Shown: positions 55,932 to 64,000 of the stretch, one piece after another
Layout of the letters: every line of letters begins with the position of its first letter
How positions within the stretch are numbered: position 1 is the first letter of the stretch
From: Cyanophora paradoxa
Taxonomy: Eukaryota > Glaucocystophyceae > Cyanophorales > Cyanophoraceae
Length of the DNA stretch: 64,000 bases
Direction of reading: 5' to 3'
Assembly: GCA_004431415.1 (NCBI GenBank)
Contig: QPMI01000621.1
Coordinates: 150,034-214,033 of the forward strand
Notes under the pieces: generated by a model
Database searches by the model: none
What the model saw: the letters and a program-made list of their open reading frames with translations, nothing else
Told to the model about the DNA's origin: nothing
Made by a program: the position numbers and the translations under genes

Positions 55932-57709
55932 CTATGCAGGACGAAGCGAGCGGCCGGGGCTAGCGCCCGATGGCGGGCGCCTCGAAAGGCGACGTCTCCG
56001 GCGGCACAGCAGCGTGTAGCTGCTGGACCGCGGCGACCCACCCTGCGACCCTAGGCCCCGGGGTTCCCGCATGAGCACGTCCCTCATGTAGAGATACTCG
56101 ATAACGGCCTCCAGCTCCTCCACCTCCTTTATGTACATGCGCTCCTCCTTCCGCCACACCTTCGCCTCACGCTCCAACTCCAAGTCCCAATTCCTCTTCA
56201 TCCTTGAGACCTGCGCCGCGCCGCGTTACGCGCCAGCGGGCGCACGCACGCGTGTGGGCAATCGCGGACCTTGTTTCCAAGTCATCCACCTTCGTCTGCA
56301 GCGCAGCGTTCTGGTTCTGCAGCTCCTCGCACTCCTCTTCGAGGTTTTTGACCCGAGTCGCTCTCTGCGGGCGCCGGAGGGACCGCCGTCAGCAGCGCAT
56401 TGCGGGCGCCGCGGCGCGGGCGGCGCGGCGGCCGGCGGGCTCACCAGACTGGCGTTGAGCTGCATCATCTCCTTCTCCAGCTGAGCGATCTTCTCCTCCC
56501 GTTGAGCGATCTGCCGCTGCTTCTCCCTGTTGGCCCACCGCAGATCAGGGAGCTCCCGCTCCAGGGAGCTGCACTTCTGTTGGAGCTCCTCACGCTGCGC
56601 CGGTGCACGGAGGAACACGTCGACTTTCGCCTTCAGTTGATTGGCGAGCTCCGCGCCAGTTAGACCCTTGTCTAGGACATCCTGCGGCCCGAATCAGCGA
56701 GGCAAGCTGCGGGCGAAGCGCACGGCGGCGTGAAACGGCGCGCGCACACGCTGCTGAAGGTACTCGATCGCTTCAAGGAGCTTGGACGCCATGCGAACCG
56801 CATCGGAAACCCGCTTGCAGCCGGTGAGCCTCCGATAGAGTGCGGCGTCCTCCTCCTCGATGCGAAAGCGGTGCCGCCCGGGCTTGTCCCAGGGGGTGAA
56901 TCGATCTTCCTCCTCGCCCGTCATCTCGACATCGCACTTGCGCCGCTTGCACTGCTGCTTGGTGACGTGGCGGGCTTCTTCGGGCTGGCTTCTTCGCGGC
57001 TGAGCTGGCAGGCGACGGCGCGACAGAGGATCGTCCATATACCGCTCCATGGCAACGAAGGGATCCTCATATTGCTCGCTCGGTGCCGCCGCGGGCGAAG
57101 GCTGGGAGGTCGCCGCCGCTGCCCGCTTGCGACTCACGCGCTTAGGCATGTCCACGGGGTCGCTGGCGAGGCCGCTGCCGCCGGCGGCTGCGTGCGTGGA
57201 GGCGTGGCCGGCTGATCATGCGAAGGCTGCGATTGCGAGGGCGCAGCTACTACCCGCTTGCGACGCGGGCGATCAGGCGTGTACACGGGGGTCGCTGATG
57301 AGGCAGCTGCGACAGGCGGCGTACACGGCTGTACAGGCGTACCCCCCCCCAAAGGCGTCCCTGGCGTCTCACAGCAGCCGCTGCCGGGGCTCTGCTCGAG
57401 CTCTGAGCGTACTGGCGAGACTTGTGGGGAGTCGCTCCCGCCCGCCGGCTCCGCCGCGGGAGGCGCCAGCGCGACCGCGGCCGTCGCATGCGCAGCTGGC
57501 GCTGCATGCGCAGGCTGAACGACTTGCTCGCTCAAAGCTGCGTCGCCAAAGTCGTCTGGATTCACGTCCTCGCCGAGGTCGTCCTGGCTGCCGCAGGTGC
57601 TGCCGCCAATCTGGCCGTGCCGCGGCCTGCCATCGCTGGCGCCGCCCAGCCACGCTCTAATGGAACCGAACGCTGAGCCGACCTTGGCAGACAGCACAGA
57701 GAGCGGCAT
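55932..57709 (-). CDS. Coiled-coil protein in the repeat unit
   Basis: ATG at 57709 gives MPLSVLSAKVGSAFGSIRAW, then a low-complexity Ala/Pro/Thr region. After a frame step near 57155 (a C run) come MPKRVSRKRAAAATSQPSP, DPFVAMERYMDDPLSRRRLP, EEDRFTPWDKPGRHRFRIEE and VRMASKLLEAIEYLQQ. Three coiled-coil exons follow: LQQKCSSLERELPDLRW and REEKIAQLEKEMMQLNASL; LEEECEELQNQNAALQTKVD; and RNWDLELEREAKVWRKEERM. The end is near 55932. No family recognised. The basic N-terminal half suggests a nuclear protein. A second copy would lie beyond the window if the repeat is a true tandem. Confidence 0.5.
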
Positions 57710-58270
57710 CTCGATCGCCGAACGCTAAGCTATAAGCGCTTTTGCTTTTCCCGCGCAAGTCCGTGGCTGGCCGCAATCTAGCTGCAGCTGGCCGTGGCTT
57801 GGAAGGGGGGGGAGATGGCTTGGGGGGGATATAGAATTTGGTCTAGCCAGCTCGAACTCGAACTCAGCCGGCTGATAGCCGCCGTGACACGGCCGTGTTC
57901 AAAATTCAAATTCCATCCATTGTTAAAGCTCGCGAACTAGCGGGATGTCCAAAAGGTCGCGCCGTTTTCGGCCCGTCGAGGTCCGTCCGGGGCCGTCTGC
58001 GACATGCGAAACAGCTCCTTACGTTTCAAACTGAACGGAGTTTGCGTCACGCCCCGCCCATTGTTAACTTCTTCCGCCAATGAAATTAGCCCAGCGCAAA
58101 CTTGAGCTCGAACTTGGCCTCGTACACAGTGGCGTACACACGCGGCCACAACGGTCACAGTAACGGTCAGCAGGCCGGCTTGCTAGTCAGCTTCCCTCGG
58201 CTAGGCCGGACTAGCTAGCTTCCCGCCATCGCGCACGCCCGAGCGCGAGCATTCCTGCACGCCGCCGTGC

Positions 58271-60264
58271 ATGAAGCAGTCAAAGCGAAAGGAACCCAGC
58301 CTCTGGGATGACGGCTTCGACGAGGCCCGACGTCGGCACCGCTGGCACGGCAAGCGACCCGACAGCAGCAGCTCGTGGGCCGGCAAGGGCAACATGAAGC
58401 GTGTCAACAAGATCACTCAGCAGGCGCGCAAGGCGAAGGAGCCCAAGCTCCCTGACCTCGACATCCTCAAGGGCGAGCACCCCGCGGCAACGGTCCGCTG
58501 CCTGGACACCAGCGGCCGCGCCTACCACGTTCGCCTTGGCGACTTCGTCATCTGTTCAGTTAGCTCAGACACCCAGCTGTGTCCAGAACTCAGCGTCGTT
58601 CGCCCGAAGCCCTTCCATTTCCCGCGCCCAGGTGAAACGATTTTGGCGCGAGTCGAGGGCGAGTTCCCAACACAGACGAAGGCGAAGCGCGGCGACTTCA
58701 ACTACTCCGTCAACGGCGTCATCCTTCGGCGCTTCGTGCGCCCGGAGGACTCCGATGTGAAGGACTGCGGGCTCGGCAGCGTGATCATCAAGGCAGACGG
58801 GGAGCAGGCAGCCGTGGCCATCGCAAACCACCTCATCTACTACTCGAACGTGACGGTCCGCCCGCCGCGCCCGCGCCCCGTTCCAGCGTCCGATGCCCGT
58901 GCGCGCAGGTTCACGCACCCGCGAAGGTGGTGGCCGCGGACGAGTACAAAGCCCTCAACCACGCCGATCCCACATCTACGTCTGTAAGCAAATCATGACG
59001 TTCCGGGCGACGGCTCCTTCCAGTTCGACGTCGCCCTCGCCTTCAACGCGAGGCTCAAGCGAGTGGCGAAGAAGAAGATGGCGTGCTTCCTCCGGCCGCT
59101 GTCGAGGCCGGAGGAGCGCGTGGAGGCGATTGGCTACCTTCAGGACGCCGCCGCGAACGCCCTCAAGCGCCGGAAGACCGGGACGCAGCTTGTCAACGTC
59201 AAGATCCCGGTGGCCGGGCCGGCAATGTTGGTCTGCGGCTCTTATGACTCGTTCGAAGTTCTTTTTCCTATCCTCTAACGGTGCGCATCGCAGGAGAACA
59301 TCGTGGCGCAGGTCGCGCACGTCGCCACGCCCATCGACCCGAAGACGGGCCAGCCGATCCCGGTTGACAAGCTGCCGGCGGCGAATCGCTTCGTTATCGA
59401 GCTTCCGGACCGCGAGACCGCTGCTGGTGGAAGCCGCTTCCTTTTTCCCGCTCGCTGTTCTTTTTCCGACCTCTTTGCAGCTGTTCTCGGTCCCTCCGGC
59501 GTGGCGCAAGCGTCCAAGCGCGTCTGCAAGCGGGACGCGGACGGGAAGGCGATCCGGAAGCACAGCGAGATGCAGACCGTCACCGTCGAGAAGGCGTACG
59601 GCGGCTTAATCGTGCCGCGCCACACGGGCTCCCATGACGTCGTCCAGTTCGACGAGCGTGCGCCCGGCCCGCCCTCGCCGCGCCGCTCGCTTACGAAGCT
59701 CTGCTCCTTGGGCGCGGCAGGTCCCGGTCGATCGTGGCCACGAAGCGCTCGGGCAGGAAAGGTGGGCACGTCACGCTCGAGCTTCCGAGCTACGAGTACG
59801 GCCCCGACGGCGAGCGCATCGCCAGCCTCGCGGGGCCCTCGCGGCTGTCCCCGTGAAGCGCCCGCGCCGGTGCCGCGCCGGCGCCAACACCGTCGCCAAG
59901 GCGCCGCCTGTCCCCGAAGCAGCCCCTTCAGAACCTGCCGCCGCCGCCCTGCCGGCCCCGCCGCCGCCGCCCTGCCGGCCCCCGCCGTCGCCGCCCCGCC
60001 GGCCCCCGCCGCCGCCGCCCTGCCGGCCGCCGCCGCCGCCGCCCGCCGCCCCGCCCCGCCGGTCGCCGCCCTGTCGGCCCCTGCTGCTGCTGCCCCACCG
60101 GCCGCTGCCGCCCTACCTGCCCCCGCCGCATCCGCCTCGGTCCCCAAGTGCGCCCCCTCCCCTCGCCCCCCGCTCGGCTACTTGCTCGCCTAATCCTGCA
60201 GCAGGAAGGATCGCGCGGCACAGCTCGCGCCGCGGTGGCGGCGCGCAAGAGGGCAAAGTCGTGA
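58271..60264 (+). CDS. Unknown repeat-unit protein with Ala/Pro tail (copy 2)
   Basis: Same gene as at 47430. The first exon is longer in frame here, because GGGGAGCAGGC at about 58798 keeps the frame through EQAAVAIANHLIYYSN, which copy 1 (GGGAGCAGGC) breaks. Conversely, copy 2 loses a C at about 58966 and at about 59000, where copy 1 keeps the ADPHIYVCKQI frame. The VCKRDADGKAIRKHSEMQTV exon is intact here only. TGA at 60262-60264. Neither copy as printed is a clean gene; the intact exons are complementary. Confidence 0.5.
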
Positions 60265-60305
60265 AGCTGCTACTGAGAATCGCACTATCTAGGTTACAAG
60301 GTGCG

Positions 60306-63300
60306 CTATGTCTGGTCCAAATCCATTTCGTCTATTTCCCCTCCGCTAGATCGTCTGCTAGAACCTCTGCTAGGGCCCTATCATCGAAATCGAGCATGTT
60401 GGCGCCCTCATCCTCCGCCTCCATCTCCTCCTCCGCCTCCTCCTCTGCCTCGGCGTCGTACTCGGCGGTCTCCTCCTCCTCCTCCTCCTCGTCCCCGCTC
60501 TCCTCGGGCACCTCGTCCTCCGGCACCGGATCCCCCTCCTGCAGCTCAATATCCTCGTCGATCTCCTCCTCGTCCGCAGGCAGGGGCACCGCTGCCACCT
60601 CCTCGCCCCCGGCGGCGCCGCCGCCGCCCCTTCGCCCTGCATAGCCGCTGACCGGTGGGACGGGCCGCAGGTCGGGGGATGAAGGGCCATCTGGCCAGGC
60701 CTTGGCGGCGACGGGCGCGTCGTACTCGCGTGGGCAGCGTCCTTCCCGCCGGCGCTCGCCTCCGTCATGTTCCGCATCCACAGCGCCAGGCGCCGCCGCT
60801 GGTGCGTCATGATCTGCTTGAGCATGTCGAGGTCCTTGTTCCACCCGCCACCGAGAGACGTGACGGTGTGTCGCAGGCGCCGAAGGAGGCCCATGTAGGA
60901 CTCGATGACCTCGCAGCTCCAACGGCCGGGCGCGTTCGTGTTGTCGACGCGCGCCCAGAACGCGAGGTGCGCAAGCGTCGAGTGCATGTAGCGTGTGAAG
61001 ATCTTCCATAACGGGAAGTGTGTCTCCATCAGGCCCTGGAGCTCGGCGACGGCCTCGATAACTTGCTGCCGCGCCTCCTCGTCGGGCTTCATGTTCCGCT
61101 CGTACTGGTAGATGATCTGGCGGAGCTGCCAAATCTCGTGCATGCCCCTCGTCTTCTCGCTCCAGCTCTCCTTACTGTCGCCGAAGCAGATGCTGAAGAG
61201 GGTGTCGGGCGCCTCGGGGTCCTCCAGGATCTTCTTGGCGGTGTTGGCGGAGATCTTCTGGAAGAACTTGTAGGTGGCCCCGTTCTCGGTCTTCTCGAAC
61301 TTGATGTTCCGCGCGTATTTATCGCGAAGATGACGCTGCAGGTCTTCGATGCGCTTCTGCTGGTCCTCGGAGGCACCACAGGCGAGGGCGAGGAAGAAGT
61401 AGACGAAGAACCCGGCCACCCAGCTCTTGATGCCGTGCAGGGCGTCGTCGAGCCGGACCTGAGGTGCGCGTTGGCGTCCGCTGAGGCGAGGTGTCGCGGG
61501 CTTCTCACCTCGACGGCAGCGACGGGCAGCATGCTGTTCGGGAGCGGCTGCAGGAGGGCGTTGGCGTCGTGCTCGGGGGTGCGGATTCTCTGTTCGCTGG
61601 CTGGAGGGAGGCCGTCCCGATCCCGCGGCCCTGCTGCGCGCACGACTTCGACCGCCGAGCAATCGGACCTGCAGTAACGTGAGCCCCATGCCGAATCTCA
61701 GCGCGTGTGACTCGGCGAACTGACCCGCGTCGGTGGACAGAATCGCAGTGCGGGCACAGGTCGAAGCCGAGGAGGACGCGGAGGAACTTGTAGTCGCCCG
61801 TCACCAAGATTCGACCTCGACGGGCTTGTCGTGCTCGTACCCGGGGATCAGGGTGAGCGGGTTCTCGTTCAGGTACTCGACCATGTCGGCGAGGGGCTTG
61901 ATGCGTGGGCGCAGGTTCTCCTCGCTGTCGCTACCGCCGAAGAGCATTAGGGGCAGGAGGGCGTAGCAGCTCTGAACGCCCTTCAGCGGGTGGTACGCCT
62001 GCGTCCCGTCCTCCTCGATGACGTAGTAGCCGTCGACGATTGCCACGATGCAGGTCATGCCGTCGGTCGTGGAGACGCTCTTCCCGCGGAACGCGATCGT
62101 CCCGTCGCCGCCAGGCGGACTCGAGGTCTGATCTTCTTCCCCTGTGCTTGTGCAGCGGGACGAAAGCGCTGATGAGGGCCGACAGGGCGGGCGTCGGCGT
62201 GACAGCTCTGCGGGGCGGCGGCGCTGCCGCCTCTCCGCCCGCCGCCGGCGCTGCCGCCTCTCCGCCCGCCGCCGGCGCTGCGCTCGACGGAGGCACAAAG
62301 AGCTCGAGCATGACGCCCGGCTTGCCCTTGTTCTCCTCGTCGCCGACGCCCGCCGCTGTTTCGACGATCTGCACGATCTGCACCGCTCGGTGAGCCTCGT
62401 CCCTCACCCCCGCCCCGCGCGCGCGCGCCGCGCCTTCTCGAGGTCATCGTTGACCTTGCCCGTAGCTTCGTGATGCAGTGCTTCGACGGGAGGAAGGCTC
62501 GCAGCCCCACGAAGTGCTTCTTCAGGGCCTTCTTGAGGAGCTTCGTGAACTCAAAGTACGTCGCCTGCCCCGGGTCGGTTTAGAACGGGATGGGGGGTTA
62601 AAACATTCGAGAAAGGGCGCACGTCCGAGATGCAGTGGCGGTCCTTCCACTCTAGAATCTCGCAGTCGGGGAAGGTGTCCGCAGCTTCCTGCAGGCGATG
62701 CTCATCGCCTTCTTCACTTGCAGCTGACCCGATTTGCTCGTTTCCAGGGCTCGTTGGGCCTGCGGACGGTGGTTCAGAAAGGTGCTCTTCTCCAACGATT
62801 TTGTAGCCTATTAAAGTACGATTCTCGGTAGCTCTTTTTATGTATAATAACGCGCACTGCGTGTGGCCCGATGATGCTCACGAGGCGGCGTGCCTCCGCC
62901 TCCAGCGCTCCCTCCTCTTCTGATAGGCGCCCTCCTCCTCTCCTTTGTTCCTGGGGCGCCCTGGATAAGCATGCATATGCCTGCGCGCGCGCCGCCCCGC
63001 CTTGTACCTCGCGAAGTTCTTTTTAAACATGGGGAGGCGGATCTGGATGTCCGGACTCGCAGCGTTAGAATCGTCGAGAGCAGCATGCGGAGAACCGCGT
63101 GCGCCGCTGCCTGGACGTATCCGAGCATCCCTTCCCAGGACCTGCCTAGCTATGCGCGAGATGGTCGCTGCACGCTGTGCCGAAGTCCGCGGGACCTTGG
63201 CGCGCTTCGACTGGTGCTCCTCCCTAAGCTTCTTGTTCTCCGCCTCAAGCACTGCGATGCGCTCGTCGCGCGCTTTGAGCGTCGCCTTGCGGACGATCCG

Positions 63301-63792
63301 CTCCTCAGGCGGCACATCTTCCTTGCCGCGAGCGCGTTTCGGGGCGGTGCCGGGGCCGGGGGCCGGCCGCGGCGCCGGGCTCGGCGCCTCATTAAGAACT
63401 GCATTCGTCTGCTCGCGGCCGGGCAGAGAGCATACACTCGTAAGCGCGGGCAAGTCAAGTCATGACATCGAATTTGAATGAGCGGCATACCACGTCGGCG
63501 CCGAACGCGCGACGACCGCGCTGCTGCTGCTGCTCTGGGCTAATCTGAGGCGATTGCGGGCTCGCTGGAGCCGATGGCGACCCGGGTGGCGAAGCTGGAG
63601 GGCTCTGCAGGATGCACTGGAGGAACACAGCCACTGCGGTGGCCTCTTGAAGCGCCGCCGTGCAAGCTAAGCTATGCGGATACAATGGAGACGCAATGCC
63701 GCGCGCCTCCAGTTCCAGTGGGCGTTTCGGCTGTGGGTGAGCACTGCGATGATCCGCATAAGCGCCTGGTACGCGACCGACGCGTCCGCCAT
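60306..63792 (-). CDS. DDE transposase-like protein (copy 2)
   Basis: Same gene as at 49464-52952, with ATG at 63792. The helical C-terminal half is continuous here from LHGIKSWVAGFFVYFF through FEKTENGATYKFFQKISANT, WSEKTRGMHEIWQLRQIIYQ and MHSTLAHLAFWARVDNTNAP. Copy 1 breaks this stretch near 50300 and 50430. The DGTIAFRGKSVSTTDGM core is also intact. The GDYKFLRVLLGFDLCPHC box is intact, but the residues just before it are shifted by a missing A at about 61809. The acidic tail is shifted near 60350. An active enzyme is possible if these are sequencing errors. Confidence 0.6.
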
Positions 63793-64000
63793 CTCTAAAA
63801 CGACTGCTGCGGGCGCTGGAAACGTTTGGGGCGCGGGCTGGGCCGCGGGACGGGGCGCGATGGGTCGCTGCATCGCGCGGCGGGTTCAAAACTCGGAAAA
63901 AAAGATCGCGTGTACCTCCCCTGCCATCTGCGGAAGCGGCAGCTCCGAGCGCCGCGAGCAAGCATACACATCCGCGACAGTTAGGCGCCGAAGAGCAGCA

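Larger units (their letters stand above)
47293..58133. repeat. 10,841-bp repeat unit, copy 1 (multigene transposon or segmental duplication)
   Basis: From GTACACACGCGGCC at 47293 the sequence is near-identical to that starting at 58134, with an offset of 10,840-10,842 throughout, up to the window end. Position 53158 matches 64000. The second copy begins exactly where one period ends, so a head-to-tail tandem is the simplest reading, though the repeat could also be dispersed. I found no terminal inverted repeat at the 47293/58134 boundary. The unit holds an unknown plus gene, a minus DDE transposase-like gene, a plus coiled-coil gene and a minus coiled-coil gene. Confidence 0.85.
58134..64000. 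repeat. 10,841-bp repeat unit, copy 2 (cut by window end)
   Basis: This is the start of the second copy. It follows CGTACACAGTGGC and begins with the same GTACACACGCGGCC as copy 1. It contains full versions of the unknown plus gene and the transposase-like gene. Differences from copy 1 are mostly one-base length changes in runs of C, G, T or A, with very few substitutions. The end of the copy is not in the window. Confidence 0.85.

Noticed and set aside
47293-58133. CACTA-type terminal inverted repeats at the unit borders
   Set aside because: The start (GTACACACGCGG) and the end (GTACACAGTGGC) share GTACACA in the same orientation only. No inverted match was found, so the element ends are not proven.
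60301-60651. Ser/Pro-rich plus-strand frames antisense to the transposase tail (also 49459-49840)
   Set aside because: They are the complement of the acidic Glu/Asp tail of the transposase. The repeat composition explains them.

Overview
The window is nuclear DNA from a GC-rich, intron-dense unicellular eukaryote, most likely an alga. Genes are split by many short introns, often 45-150 bp. Donors are usually GTGCGC, GTCCGC or GTACCC; a minority are GC donors (GCGAGC, GCGCGC). Acceptors are usually CGCAG. A plastid-type signal peptidase I (45.1-46.2 kb) argues for a plastid-bearing lineage. Intergenic DNA is packed with short palindromic words (GCATGC, GAATTC, TCCGGA, TATACG, GATCATGATC). A glaucophyte such as Cyanophora is possible, but that is a guess and not shown by the sequence. 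All gene models were spliced by eye, using reading-frame phase and family motifs.

Region 0-26 kb. The start of an SNM1/DCLRE1-type nuclease (minus) diverges from a PLAC8-family gene (plus). Next come an F-box/LRR gene (2.5-5.9 kb, minus; all six exons join in phase), a long minus gene for a signal-anchored membrane protein with repeated Kre9/KNH-like modules (6.7-11.4 kb), an unrecognised basic protein, a second F-box/LRR gene (15.0-17.3 kb, plus), a small type I membrane protein, a secreted protein, and a 17-exon L-threonine aldolase (22.2-25.5 kb, minus) that contains a 5-nt microexon.

Region 26-47 kb. A C-terminal-motor kinesin-14 (minus) diverges from a membrane-anchored RING protein (plus). 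An AT-rich island at 33.0-33.8 kb carries a TIR element with a tRNA-derived SINE inserted in it. Then come a gene whose CxxC motifs are repeatedly split by phase-2 introns, two related single-pass membrane proteins of unknown role (37.6 and 42.2 kb) flanking a class-3 lipase gene and an unknown gene, an Ala/Pro-rich protein, the plastid-type signal peptidase (minus) and, diverging from it, a UBC9-type SUMO E2 (plus).

Region 47.3-64 kb. A 10,841-bp unit starts at 47293 and begins again at 58134, running to the window edge. Each copy carries an unrecognised plus-strand gene converging on a minus-strand DDE transposase-like gene. The first copy also holds two coiled-coil genes that would be shared if the repeat is a true tandem. 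The copies differ mainly by one-base changes in homopolymers that break reading frames in alternate places. This points to either a tandem array of a multigene transposon or a segmental duplication, overlaid with uncorrected long-read errors.
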